Of a stretch of DNA of 64,000 nucleotides, positions 1-9,558 are shown piece after piece (the stretch's first letter is position 1; each line of letters opens with the position of its first letter). Where the stretch lies: contig JANCRA010000006.1 in assembly GCA_024362935.1 (NCBI GenBank), positions 31,985,924-32,049,923 of the forward strand. The letters run 5' to 3'. Origin of the DNA: Setophaga petechia. Lineage: Eukaryota; Chordata; Aves; Passeriformes; Parulidae. The notes beneath the pieces were generated by a model that worked only from the letters and a program-made list of their open reading frames with translations, ran no database searches and was not told the DNA's origin. The position numbers were made by a program, and so were the translations under genes.

Positions 1-593
1 ACGTCGGTGGTGGAGGAGGCAGCTCCGGCAGGCTAGGCAACAGAATCAGCAGCACGAGTCCAGAGGACGAAGAAGCAGACGCGAGGCGACAATTCTCGGC
101 AGCAGGGGAAGGTTTATTGCAGTAGGAGAAGGGTATAGGCAAGGAGGAGGCTGCAGGGAACTGCCCCGAGGGGCGGGGAGAACAGAACTTATATAGGGGG
201 ACCAGGGGGAGGTGGATCCCTTCCTCTGGCCAATAGACATAATACTTAACTTAATAGGCATAGGGTGGCAACAAATGGAAGCACTAGAGGGGTGGGACAG
301 CCCTCTCCTGCCCAATCACCCTCTGCCCTGGAGGGAATGTTCTAGGGAAAAGGCAGGGGCAGAGAGTGACAGGCAGGCAGGCTGACAACTCAAAAATGAC
401 AGGGAGGGGACAACTGGATACAAAAAGGCGGGAGTTGCTAAGGAAACAGAATGACGGACAGCCCTACAGGGAGCAAAACAGGGGGAGGGGAAGCCCGGCA
501 AGCGCCATCTTAAGTAAGTAAAAACCATACATTACAATTGAAATCAAACTGAACTGAGAAAGGGGAGGGAGGCTGCAGGGGCGCACCGCAACA
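1..593 (-). repeat. ERV-A 3' LTR, truncated by the window edge
   Basis: Positions 1-593 are identical to 8458-9050. On the minus strand the LTR opens with TGTTGCGG at 593. About 143 bases of the U5 end lie beyond the window start, judging from the 736-bp 5' copy. It carries the same TATA and AATAAA signals as the 5' copy. Confidence 0.95.
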
Positions 594-607
594 TCTCCCT
601 CTTTTTT
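594..607 (-). other. ERV-A polypurine tract
   Basis: The minus strand reads AAAAAAGAGGGAGA directly before the TG that opens the 3' LTR. This is the expected position and composition of the primer for plus-strand DNA synthesis. Confidence 0.85.
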
Positions 608-685
608 ACACAAAAATAAAAGAAAAAGCAGGGGTAAATTCATGGAAAGCAAAACTGAAAAGTGTTCATAAAGGTCCAAAAAACA

Positions 686-2029
686 TCAAACTTCTTGCTC
701 ATCCTCGGGCTCTTCTGGTGATGTGATGAAGTCCTGGTTGTCGGAGCTGGTCTCGGAGTTCTCTGGGTCAGCTTCGGTGGTGGGGAAGCTGACCACATTG
801 ACACTGCTGGTGATGAGCTTTCGGACCAGTCTCCGAACCACAGCCCAGACGATGGAGCAACCGAGGATGACTGCTAAAATAAGTAAAACTCCAAATAAAA
901 CGTCTTTTAGGATAGAACCAGCCCAGCCTGAGAGCCCAAGCCTGGAGAGTAGATTCCCCAACCAGTCCTCTGTCTCTCTCTGGATGTCCTTGACCAGGCC
1001 TTTCATTTCCTCCAACGCTTTCTGCACATTGGGTGCTTTAGATGTCAAGTTGAAGCAGCACAGACCCTCAAACTCCTCGCAGCGGTGGTGATGCAGGAGG
1101 AGCAGATAATCAATTGCTGCTCTATTTTGCAGCATCGCCTGTCTGGTGATTTTCTCATCTGCTAAGAGTCCCGCGATGGCCGTGGAAGTAAGGTTTGCTT
1201 GCTTCACTGACCAACACTCTAGTTTGCCTAATTCGCCGATGGCCTTCCCGGCCGAAACCCACGGCAAGAACAAAGAGACTGCGACCCTTTTACTTTCATT
1301 CCAATGATAAATTTTGGAGTCGCAATCTGGGCCGAATTCTGTCAGATCTTTTTTCTGCCGAATCATCACCTCGGAATCTTTGGTAGGCCAATTCTCCAAT
1401 TTAGGCGTGCTGGGAGTGAACAGCGTCACATGGCCGATCGTACATGGGCCTCCTAGCAGGTGAGAGGGGATGCCGTTCCAGGCTCGGTTTCCGCAAATAA
1501 AATATAAGCCTTGGGGTAAAGAGCGGGGTTTAAGGTCAGGGGTGGTCGGACCTCTGGCCGAGAGGGTCTCCGCGCACCATTGATGTTCAGATTCCCCCTC
1601 AACCAGGGTCCACTGGGGATCATTTGAACGAATTGACTTCACCAAACTGTAAGGGACGGAAAGGCGAACACAAAAAGGGGCTTTGGCGGAACCGAGCAAT
1701 TCGAATTTCAGAGGCTCTTCGGGGGAGAAGGGGAGAAGGTTAATGGATCTCCTCCAAGCCTCCGTATAATCATGATCTTTAGCATTAATCAACAAATTAA
1801 GCGGGGAAGGAAAATCACGGGGAGGGACCGGGATCCCCACCAGACAGGACGACAGAGGGTCTGTAGCTGCTTCGGCGTGGAGGCAAATGTGGTCCTGGCC
1901 GAGAGAGTGGGCGAGGGAGGTCCACATGTTGTTAGCAGCGGGGGACCTCTGGTCGGGCTCTCCGGGTGCTGCTTGGAGGAGGAGGACGGCTGCCAAGATG
2001 ACCACGGCGGGGATTCCTCCTCGGGGCAT
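686..2029 (-). CDS. env: ERV-A envelope glycoprotein, open reading frame
   Basis: Retroviral Env of 447 residues, counted from the ATG at 2029. This start is chosen because a hydrophobic signal peptide follows at once (about residues 5-20), it lies just after a good splice acceptor, and it begins after the end of pol; the frame stays open upstream to 2437. The transmembrane subunit shows an internal hydrophobic fusion segment between Cys236 and Cys272, an LQNRAAIDYLL immunosuppressive-type stretch, a CX6CC motif (Cys317, Cys324, Cys325) and a membrane anchor at about 376-398. This arrangement is that of alpharetroviral Env. The surface subunit, about 225 residues, is short for that group. The likely SU/TM cleavage region reads RQKK (about 224-227), which is not a canonical furin site. 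No stop or frameshift is present. Surface-subunit assignment is inference; the TM assignment is firm. Confidence 0.9.
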   Translation of the reverse strand: MPRGGIPAVVILAAVLLLQAAPGEPDQRSPAANNMWTSLAHSLGQDHICLHAEAATDPLSSCLVGIPVPPRDFPSPLNLLINAKDHDYTEAWRRSINLLPFSPEEPLKFELLGSAKAPFCVRLSVPYSLVKSIRSNDPQWTLVEGESEHQWCAETLSARGPTTPDLKPRSLPQGLYFICGNRAWNGIPSHLLGGPCTIGHVTLFTPSTPKLENWPTKDSEVMIRQKKDLTEFGPDCDSKIYHWNESKRVAVSLFLPWVSAGKAIGELGKLECWSVKQANLTSTAIAGLLADEKITRQAMLQNRAAIDYLLLLHHHRCEEFEGLCCFNLTSKAPNVQKALEEMKGLVKDIQRETEDWLGNLLSRLGLSGWAGSILKDVLFGVLLILAVILGCSIVWAVVRRLVRKLITSSVNVVSFPTTEADPENSETSSDNQDFITSPEEPEDEQEV

Positions 2030-2045
2030 GGCTGGGCTGGAGCAA

Positions 2046-2062
2046 CTAAAATCAAAAGAGAC
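2046..2062 (-). promoter_or_regulatory. Predicted env splice acceptor of ERV-A
   Basis: On the minus strand a pyrimidine-rich run ends in TTTTGATTTTAG, with the AG at 2047-2046, 17 bases before the env ATG. Subgenomic env mRNA of simple retroviruses is made by splicing to such a site. No convincing matching donor was identified in the leader. Confidence 0.55.
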
Positions 2063-2097
2063 AAACAAATGAAATGATTTGCCCGGGGGGAGAGGAT

Positions 2098-4935
2098 TTA
2101 AGTTTCTGGGGAGAAAAGGGAATCTAAAGGAAAGAGGGAATCTTCCTCCTCCCTCCGTCTTCGCCGCCAGCTGGCCACCCGAACCTGAGGCGGGGATGTC
2201 GTCGCCTTTGTCGTTCTCGGCACAAAGGGCCGAACCCAGCGCGAAGGGACCCACCTGGGACCTGTGGGGGTGGAAACACAGGCATACCCTCGGCCCCAGG
2301 TGATAAGATCGAACGGTCCTTCCAGACGCCAGGTCTCCGGGTCCTTCACGAGAACCGGGGGCTTCTCCTTCAGGTGGAAACTGCCACTCTGCCCAAAGTG
2401 CCGCACAATGGGCGGATTCAAGTTTCCAAAAGAACAATTTAAGAAATTGATTGTATACAGTGCCCTAGATAATTGGGACTGAGGGGATTCCACCTTCATC
2501 GCCGGGGAGAGATGAGAAAGAACCTTTTTTAGGCTCTGGTGGGTCCTCTCGATCACCGCTTGTCCCGTGGGGGAATAGGGGATGCCGGTCTTGTGCTCTA
2601 TTCCCCATTGCTGCAGGAAGCTCCGGAACTCCCTGGACACGTACGAAGGCCCGTTGTCAGTTTTTATAACCTTAGGGATGCCCAGCACGGAGAAAGCCTG
2701 GAGCAGATGTTTGATGGCATCCTTGGCTTTCTCCCCTGTGTGGGCAGAGGCGAAAACGGCACTCGAGAAAGTGTCCACCGAAACATGGACGAACTTGAGG
2801 CGACCGAATTGATTGATTTTGGTGATGTCCATCTGCCACACCTCACAGCTGGCAAGCCCCCGGGGATTCGCGCCAGCGGGCAGAGATGGAAGCTGATCCC
2901 GCTGGCAGTGGGGGCATGTGGCCACAATGGCCTTGGCTTGGTCCCGCGTGAGCTGGAATTGACGAACCAAGCCAGGCGCATTCTGATGGAACAGCTGGTG
3001 GCTGATCTTGGCTTGTTTGAAGACATCCGGGAGCGGGGCCCATTGCACCGCGTGGGCAAGTGCCCACTCGGCCGGGGAAGCGAGGCTATCAGCCAATCGA
3101 TTCCCCTCCGCAATGAACCCAGGCAAACCAGTGTGGGCTCTCACGTGCATAACATAGTATTTTTGCTCCCGGTGGGAGATGAGTTTGATGAGCTTCGAGA
3201 GCAAATCATACAAGGCCAAATTGGACACCTCCTCAAGGACAGCTCTTTCAGCTCTAGCGACTACACCTGCAACATAAGCCGAGTCCGTGACCAAATTGAA
3301 AGGTTGATCTTTGAATTTCTCAAAGGCCCTGACGACTGCGTCCAACTCAGCAACTTGAGGGGAGCCCTCAACGATAGTAACATCCATCTCCCACTGCTGA
3401 GTCTGAGGATCCTTCCAAGTCATCACTGACTTGTGGGTTCCTCCGGACGCATCCGTAAAAACAGTCAAGGCCTTGAGGGGGACTCGACTTTGAATATCCC
3501 GAATTGAAAATTTAAACTGCATGTCTTGATTGAACAAGGCATGTGAAGGATGGCTAACTTCAATTTTCCCGGTGTATTCTGCCAGAGCGAACTGCAAAAC
3601 TTCGCTCTCCTCAAGGAGTTGATTAAGAATTTTAGATTGTAACTTTCCGGATTGTAACTCAATTGGAATGTGTATGTACGTGAAATCCACACCTGCCAGC
3701 TCCCTGATCCGCGATCTTCCCTTGCGGATCAGCTCAGCCACCAGCTCATGTGGCCTTGTAATTCTTTTGGACCGATGATGGCTGAGGAACACCCACTCTA
3801 TGATTAAGAGGGGGTCACTCAAGCCTTGGTCCGTCCTCCTCTCCTTAGATGTTTTTGGGGACTTGCAGGTATCATCCCATTGGAAAATCATTCCATGGAG
3901 GTGTGGCAGTTTACCAAGTATAATAAATTTGAAGGGCAGGCCCAGATGACAACGATGGGCCTGCCTTGCCTCGATTATCCGTCTGATGTTCTCAAGTGCA
4001 ATTTCCGCCTCTGGGGTGAGTTCCCTAGGAGAACTAAGCTCCTCTCCCCCTTTCAATAAATTGAAAAGGGGGGCTAGGTCATTGGTGGTAATGCCTAGCC
4101 AGGGTCTCACCCAATTCAACGCCCCGCACAGCTGATGGACATCCGCTAAGGTTCTCACCTTGTGGTGAATGGCCAATTTTTGCGGAGCAATGGTCCGCTT
4201 CGTGATCTCCAGGCCTAAGTACTTCCAGGGCGGCATCCGTTGAATCTTCTCGCTCTGGAGCTCGAACCCTGCGGCAATTAAACAATCAGTTACGCGGGAG
4301 AGCGCGTGAATCAGCAGGTCATCATTGGGGGCGCAGACCAGCACGTCGTCCATGTAATGATAGATGATGACGTCCGGACATTCGGTGCGAACTGGTTGGA
4401 GCAAGGAAGCAACATACCACTGGCAAATAATAGGACTGCATTTCATGCCTTGTGGCAAAACTCGCCAGTGGTAGCGCTTCCCGGGAGCTTCACGGTTCAA
4501 GGTGGGCACCGTGAATGCAAAACGTGGCGCGTCATCTGGGTGAAGGGGAATTTGGAAGAAGCAATCTTTGATATCAATGACAACCAAATTCCAATTTTGG
4601 GGGAGCATCGCCGGGGATGGCATCCCTGGTTGGAGAGTACTCATATCTTGTATAATTTCATTGATTTTGCGGAGGTCGGTGAGGAGCCGCCACTTGCTAG
4701 ATGACTTACGGATGACAAACACTGGGGAGTTCCATTCCGACATGGACTCCACCAGGTTGCCTTTTCGGACTTGCTCCTCCACGAGTTCCGCTAGCGCCTT
4801 CAATTTTTGTTTATTGAGCGGCCACTGAGCTACCTGGACTGGTTTATCTGAGAGCCAATTCAGTTTCCAGGTAGGGCGCCCTTCAGTGACCGCTGCCCAA
4901 AAAACCTGGGGAGCCGGCAGGTCAATTTTGGCTCC
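2098..4935 (-). CDS. pol: ERV-A pol: reverse transcriptase, RNase H, integrase
   Basis: The frame is open for about 945 codons after the TGA at 4938-4936. RT shows the WRLLTDLR block and the YMDD catalytic box. RNase H has its first acidic residue in FTDASGG, followed by TDSAYV and the AHTG...NRLAD end. Integrase has an H/C zinc domain (CPHCQ) and the catalytic pattern MDIT, KTDNGPSY and then a Glu in VIERTHQS. The tail resembles betaretroviral integrases (WVPSRWVRP). The frame is the same as that of the protease upstream, so no second frameshift is needed; only the single TGA separates them. The stop at 2098 lies before the env ATG. Confidence 0.93.
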   Translation of the reverse strand, partial: GAKIDLPAPQVFWAAVTEGRPTWKLNWLSDKPVQVAQWPLNKQKLKALAELVEEQVRKGNLVESMSEWNSPVFVIRKSSSKWRLLTDLRKINEIIQDMSTLQPGMPSPAMLPQNWNLVVIDIKDCFFQIPLHPDDAPRFAFTVPTLNREAPGKRYHWRVLPQGMKCSPIICQWYVASLLQPVRTECPDVIIYHYMDDVLVCAPNDDLLIHALSRVTDCLIAAGFELQSEKIQRMPPWKYLGLEITKRTIAPQKLAIHHKVRTLADVHQLCGALNWVRPWLGITTNDLAPLFNLLKGGEELSSPRELTPEAEIALENIRRIIEARQAHRCHLGLPFKFIILGKLPHLHGMIFQWDDTCKSPKTSKERRTDQGLSDPLLIIEWVFLSHHRSKRITRPHELVAELIRKGRSRIRELAGVDFTYIHIPIELQSGKLQSKILNQLLEESEVLQFALAEYTGKIEVSHPSHALFNQDMQFKFSIRDIQSRVPLKALTVFTDASGGTHKSVMTWKDPQTQQWEMDVTIVEGSPQVAELDAVVRAFEKFKDQPFNLVTDSAYVAGVVARAERAVLEEVSNLALYDLLSKLIKLISHREQKYYVMHVRAHTGLPGFIAEGNRLADSLASPAEWALAHAVQWAPLPDVFKQAKISHQLFHQNAPGLVRQFQLTRDQAKAIVATCPHCQRDQLPSLPAGANPRGLASCEVWQMDITKINQFGRLKFVHVSVDTFSSAVFASAHTGEKAKDAIKHLLQAFSVLGIPKVIKTDNGPSYVSREFRSFLQQWGIEHKTGIPYSPTGQAVIERTHQSLKKVLSHLSPAMKVESPQSQLSRALYTINFLNCSFGNLNPPIVRHFGQSGSFHLKEKPPVLVKDPETWRLEGPFDLITWGRGYACVSTPTGPRWVPSRWVRPFVPRTTKATTSPPQVRVASWRRRRREEEDSLFPLDSLFSPET

Positions 4936-5802
4936 TCACTGGGCAAGGGTATCTCTCCCCCAGAGAGGCTCTACATAATCTAAAACGAATGGGCGTACAG
5001 AAGCCAATTGCCCATCTGGCCTCTTGATTTGCACGATGCTCTTTGAGCGTCTGGCCAATTGTGTCCCCCCGACACCCTGGATGCGCTCGTCCACGTTCTG
5101 CAACTCCCAATGTGACGGCCACTCCCGAGAGGGAATGATCGTCACATCTGCTCCGGTGTCCAACATCCCCCTGATGGAAATGGAGTCCCCCCCCCGGGAC
5201 AGCTGACAATCGAGGCGAGGCTTCGCTCGCCCTAGGTGTTCGGCCCAGGCAACTGAAGGTATGGACGATTTTATTGAAATGGCCTGGGCCACCACCTCTC
5301 CGGCAGGGAGGAACAGAGGGGGACGCAGACACCTGCACCTGACGACGAGTGGATGCTGGTCTGCAGACACCAAAGCTGGAAGGACTTCGAGGTCCGGTGG
5401 AGTGACCTCAGTGTCTCCCACAATGAGGAGCTGCTGATTTGTGTCCCAATTACCTCGGGCCTTCGGGCAGACTGGCAATGCGCTAACTTCCGAATTAGGA
5501 AAGAAGAAAGGTCGCGCTGCTTCCAACTCGAAAGAGAAACCAGAAGAAAAGGTGTTTAAATCTGGTTCTGGTGAAGGTCCCGGGTCAGAACGGCAAAGGC
5601 GAGGGGCAACCACGCCTGAGGTCAGGTCCGGTGAAGTGTCAAGTCCAGTAGATGAAAGTCCTGGGAGCCCTGTTGGACCGGGCTCGGCTGGCGGCGAGCG
5701 GGAAAATGAAGGAAATCCCTCCCCCCTGGCTGCAGATGTTAAACGCCCGCCCGAATTTTTGTCTGCGCGCAGGGGGGGGCTGCGCTCCTTTAGGAGTTTT
5801 TT
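4936..5802 (-). CDS. pro: ERV-A protease region (read in the -1 frame after gag)
   Basis: Continues open from the gag frameshift heptamer at 5802-5796 to TGA at 4938-4936. The aspartic protease active site LDTGAD lies at about 5155-5160, with the flap and GRD end near the stop. About 200 residues precede the protease. They include a segment (LPAGEVVAQA) that faintly recalls a dUTPase strand, but I cannot confirm a dUTPase. The terminal TGA is followed directly by pol-like sequence in the same frame and sits where related pro-pol proteins usually keep a Trp. It therefore looks like a nonsense mutation rather than a true gene end; this is inference. Confidence 0.85.
   Translation of the reverse strand, partial: KKLLKERSPPLRADKNSGGRLTSAARGEGFPSFSRSPPAEPGPTGLPGLSSTGLDTSPDLTSGVVAPRLCRSDPGPSPEPDLNTFSSGFSFELEAARPFFFPNSEVSALPVCPKARGNWDTNQQLLIVGDTEVTPPDLEVLPALVSADQHPLVVRCRCLRPPLFLPAGEVVAQAISIKSSIPSVAWAEHLGRAKPRLDCQLSRGGDSISIRGMLDTGADVTIIPSREWPSHWELQNVDERIQGVGGTQLARRSKSIVQIKRPDGQLASVRPFVLDYVEPLWGRDTLAQ
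5767..5802 (-). promoter_or_regulatory. Gag-pro -1 ribosomal frameshift signal
   Basis: The heptamer A AAA AAC lies at 5802-5796 in gag phase, one codon before the gag stop TAA (5792-5790). Ten bases further a GC hairpin can form: stem GCGCAG (5785-5780) pairing with CTGCGC (5772-5767) around a seven-C loop. A slip of -1 enters exactly the protease frame, which is open. The heptamer is the type used at gag-pro by betaretroviruses. Confidence 0.85.
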
Positions 5803-7892
5803 GGGGCCTCTCCTCCTTGGACGCCTGACTGCTGAGCCCTCTTAAAGGCGTAGAACTCCTTCCTGAGCGGGCAGTCAGGCATCCAGTGGTCCTCCTTCTG
5901 ACACAGGTGGCACGCCGAGGTGGAAGAACGGCCAGTCCGGGGGGTGCCAGGTCCCGAGCGGTGGACCGACGGAGATGGTGCAGCGACGGCGACCGTCCCC
6001 TGAAGGTCTGCGAAAGACACCCGACGAGCGGCTGATGGTGTAGCTGGCTTCTCGCCGGATGCCTGTGATGTCACTTTGGCAGCGCAGACCATCAGGAGAT
6101 CTCGGAGTGTGGGACGAGGGTGAAGTGGTAAGCTCATTATAGCAGCCTTGCAGGCCGGGTTCGCGTTGGTGGTTGCGAGGAGCGTTACCATCTTCTTGCG
6201 AGCCTCCTCGTCCGGCTCCTCCGACTCCGCCGCTTGCTGTAGTCGCACCACGAAATCGTCGAAATTCTCCGTCGGCCCCTGGAAAAGATGGGACACCGGG
6301 ACCGAAGGCACCCCCGCGGCCACACGATAAAAAGCTTGAAGTGCCACCTGTGTGCTCCGCTGCAACGCCTCAGTAGGTATCAGGCGGGCTTGCTTGTCGC
6401 CCTTCTCCCACTCACCCAACCCACATAGATGGTTAACAGTGAGCCTCTCCCCTTCAGTGTCCTCCCCTACCTCCGGGTCTTCCCACAGCTGTGGCAAGAT
6501 GTCTGCCACTCCCATTTCCCACGTGGCTTCCCACCTAGAATACCGAGCGACGTCCAATAAACAACTAAAAATCTGCCTTAAATCGGCAGGGACGAGCTCG
6601 GATTCCAGGAGGGAAGCTTCCAGTAGCCCCCGGAAGTATCGACTTTGTCCCCCGTGCTCCTTCAGAGCCTTCACCAGCTCTTTAATGAGAGCACGGGGGA
6701 CTGGGGACCACTGGATGCGGGGATTTCTCCCGCCCCGATTCCGGCGGTACGTCACCGGAGCCGCCATGATGGACTCAGCGGGCTCCGATGGGCCTTCCTT
6801 CCCCTCGGCCCCGGCTCCCAGACCGTGGGAAAAATCAGGCCAAGATGGCGGACCGTGGGAACCGGAACCCAGGGGGAGGGGGCAGGAAGGGGCGGGGTCA
6901 GGGATGCCGTGGGAACCCGGGGCGGGGACTGATGGGAGAGGGCCTGCCCAGTGGGTTGGGCAAGGTGGGAGGGCCTGAGGCGGAGGCGGAGCAAAGGGAG
7001 GAACCACGGAGGAGGAGGGCGGAGCGCTGGGGGAGGGAGGAGTGAAGAAGGGGTAGGAGGGGTCAGGAGGAAGGAAGGGGTTGGGACTAGGAAGGAAAGG
7101 ATTGGGTGAGGGACTACAAAAAGGATTGGGGTAGGAATAAGGTGGGGGCAGGGACCTTCCCTGCTGGGGTGCCTCATGGTCCCCGCCATCTTGGGCTCCA
7201 CGGGAGCCATCTTGGGTAGGGACCATGAAGCGAACTTTAGAATTTAACTTAGGGGATTTTACAACACGGAATGAAGGTGTGGGGGAAGATGGGGGAAAGG
7301 GAGAACTGGCCGGAGTCTGGCCAGGACTCCGACCGCGGGGGGATTGGCGACCCCGAGGAGAGCCAGGGCGATGGAGAGGCTCCTGCCCGCTGTGGTCGGG
7401 GGCTGCTCTCCTCAGGATCCCAGGTCTTACGGGCGAAGGGGGACAGGGCTGAGGGGTAGGGACACGCTCAGGGGTACTAACAGAGAGGGGCGAAGGAGAA
7501 CAGGGTTGAGGGGTAGCAACACGCTCAGGGTTTGAAACTGAAACGGGGGCTGAGATCATACTCGGGAGCCTGGGGTGTTCTCTCAGTTTTTTACTTTCTT
7601 TCTTCCTCAGCACCTGGAGGAGCTGAGTCACCCAATTAAGGTGTCTAGCCAATTTTAATTTCTTAGTAAGTGCGGTCTCCTCTGACCAGACCAAGTAGGA
7701 CAATTTCCTGGAGACTTCCTCCCAAAATCGGGGGCTCCTACACTGGTCAGAGGAGATATCCTTAAACTGAGAGGAGACTCAGCGAACCAGGCTCCGGATC
7801 TCTTTTTCCTTAACTAAAACATTTCCTTCAACCAGAACTTCAACCAAAACTAAAACAGCCTCGCGCTGCTCAGCCGACAGTCGCGCACCCAT
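5790..7892 (-). pseudogene. gag: ERV-A gag with one premature TGA
   Basis: Start chosen at the ATG 7892-7890, which opens MGARLSAEQR, a typical myristoylated retroviral Gag start. Codon 38 is TGA (7781-7779) in an otherwise continuous 700-codon frame. After it come a proline-rich region with a PPPY late-budding motif, a capsid with a major-homology-like block (QGPTENFDDFVVRLQQA) and one CCHC knuckle (CHLCQKEDHWMPDC). Only a single zinc knuckle is present. The TGA is consistent with a TGG-to-TGA change followed by G, as at the pro-pol junction. An internal start after the TGA (7703) gives 637 residues but would lack the membrane-binding N-terminus. Confidence 0.9.
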
Positions 7893-8291
7893 GACTGTGG
7901 ATATTAAATTGGCTGAGCAGCTTTCACCGACACCCGTCAAATAAAAATGGGGATTTTAAAAACTGAAGAAGGGGTGGAAAGGAACCTCCCCCTAAGGCCT
8001 CCTGCCACGAAAGAAAGGTGACCTCCAACCGGCGGACAAAGCGGCCGGGGGGGTCCGGTAAAAGACAGGAGGGGCACGCAAACCGACCTTAGGGGTTGGA
8101 AGAGGGATCCGGGTGCCAGGCGACGTCCTCTGGTGGACCGATCCGGGGTGCCGGAGGTCGCCGGTCCAATCCTCCGACGCAGTAATCCCAGCGACCAGGC
8201 GTCCTGCTGTCGGAGGTACTGCCGCGCCCAGTGAAACCAACTGCTTCGGTCCGTGGGGCGGACGTAGTCTTCGCGGCTACGGTGCTGAGCC
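7893..8291 (-). other. ERV-A leader between primer site and gag
   Basis: About 400 bases of non-coding leader, the expected place for packaging signals and the splice donor. No clear consensus donor was recognised, and there is no long ORF in the sense direction. Confidence 0.6.
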
Positions 8292-8309
8292 GCCCCACGT
8301 TGGGCGCCA
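8292..8309 (-). other. ERV-A primer binding site, tRNA-Lys(1,2) type
   Basis: The minus strand reads TGGCGCCCAACGTGGGGC, the classical primer site complementary to the 3' end of tRNA-Lys1,2. It lies 5 bases past the LTR end. Confidence 0.92.
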
Positions 8310-8314
8310 GCAGC

Positions 8315-9050
8315 TGTGGCGGTGCTGAAGGCTGAGCCCGGCTGGCCCACAGCGATGCACAGCACACAGCCTGTTGAGGGGCACGGGCAGCTGCAGATCC
8401 AGGACCTCCGGCGGGAGCGAAACTGGATAATGAATGCCCTTTTCCAGAGCTCCCTCCACGTCGGTGGTGGAGGAGGCAGCTCCGGCAGGCTAGGCAACAG
8501 AATCAGCAGCACGAGTCCAGAGGACGAAGAAGCAGACGCGAGGCGACAATTCTCGGCAGCAGGGGAAGGTTTATTGCAGTAGGAGAAGGGTATAGGCAAG
8601 GAGGAGGCTGCAGGGAACTGCCCCGAGGGGCGGGGAGAACAGAACTTATATAGGGGGACCAGGGGGAGGTGGATCCCTTCCTCTGGCCAATAGACATAAT
8701 ACTTAACTTAATAGGCATAGGGTGGCAACAAATGGAAGCACTAGAGGGGTGGGACAGCCCTCTCCTGCCCAATCACCCTCTGCCCTGGAGGGAATGTTCT
8801 AGGGAAAAGGCAGGGGCAGAGAGTGACAGGCAGGCAGGCTGACAACTCAAAAATGACAGGGAGGGGACAACTGGATACAAAAAGGCGGGAGTTGCTAAGG
8901 AAACAGAATGACGGACAGCCCTACAGGGAGCAAAACAGGGGGAGGGGAAGCCCGGCAAGCGCCATCTTAAGTAAGTAAAAACCATACATTACAATTGAAA
9001 TCAAACTGAACTGAGAAAGGGGAGGGAGGCTGCAGGGGCGCACCGCAACA
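8315..9050 (-). repeat. ERV-A 5' LTR (736 bp)
   Basis: Runs on the minus strand from TGTTGCGG (9050) to CCGCCACA (8315), which are near-perfect inverted termini. TATATAAG is at 8652-8645 and the polyadenylation signal AATAAA at 8575-8570. U5 ends next to the primer site. The part shared with the 3' LTR is identical. Confidence 0.9.
8645..8652 (-). promoter_or_regulatory. ERV-A LTR TATA box
   Basis: TATATAAG on the minus strand, about 70 bases before the AATAAA at 8575-8570. The copy in the 3' LTR is at 188-195. Confidence 0.8.
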
Positions 9051-9102
9051 GTGAGCGGCAGAGCTGGTCCACAGGATTGGTGCCTGCAGCCAGGTTGGTG
9101 AC

Positions 9103-9195
9103 ATCCCATCCCCTCCCATGCCATCCCATGCCATGCCATCCCATCCCATCCCATCCCATCCCATCCCATCCCATCCCATCCCATCCCAACACAAC
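9103..9195. repeat. (CCATC)n microsatellite
   Basis: About fifteen CCATC units, partly degenerate at the edges (CCATG variants), starting about 50 bases beyond the outer end of the ERV-A 5' LTR. Confidence 0.9.
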
Positions 9196-9558
9196 CCATG
9201 CCATCCCGTGGGGAGATGCCCATGGACAGGATGGAAGAGGGCCCGGGCAGACACCCCGCAGTGGCCGTGCTCCATCCCCCTGCAGCATCCCGGGGCTCTC
9301 CCTGCCTGGGCAGCGCAGGACCGGGCTGTGTTCTCTGGCCTGTCCCGCAGTCCCTCAGCTCTGGCTGCGCTCGCTCTTTGCCAGATGCAGCCCTGGAGCG
9401 CACACAAGAGCAGGAGTCCAGCCGTGGCCGCTTCCGCAGTACAGCGCAGGTACCTGCAGCCACCCCCACCTGGGCTGGGCCTGCTGTCCCTGCTCAGCCC
9501 AGCACCGTGTGTGCAGCACTCCATGCAACATCCCCGGCTTCCTGCCCTTCTCCCACAG

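Larger units (their letters stand above)
1..9050 (-). mobile_element. ERV-A: young, near-complete provirus (beta/alpharetrovirus-like)
   Basis: Reading on the minus strand the order is 5' LTR, tRNA-Lys primer site, leader, gag, pro, pol, env, polypurine tract, 3' LTR. The LTR copies match at every one of the 593 bases visible in both, so the insertion is recent. Internal genes are open except for two in-frame TGA codons, one in gag (7779-7781) and one between pro and pol (4936-4938). Pol and the primer site look betaretrovirus-like, while the Env transmembrane subunit looks alpharetrovirus-like. The far end of the 3' LTR lies outside the window, so the target-site duplication cannot be checked. 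Confidence 0.95.

Noticed and set aside
2030..2437. N-terminal extension of ERV-A Env up to 2437
   Set aside because: It overlaps pol in another frame, has no Env character, and the signal peptide begins only at 2029, just after a splice acceptor.
9103..9195. Telomere-like repeat
   Set aside because: The unit is CCATC, not CCCTAA; it is an ordinary microsatellite.
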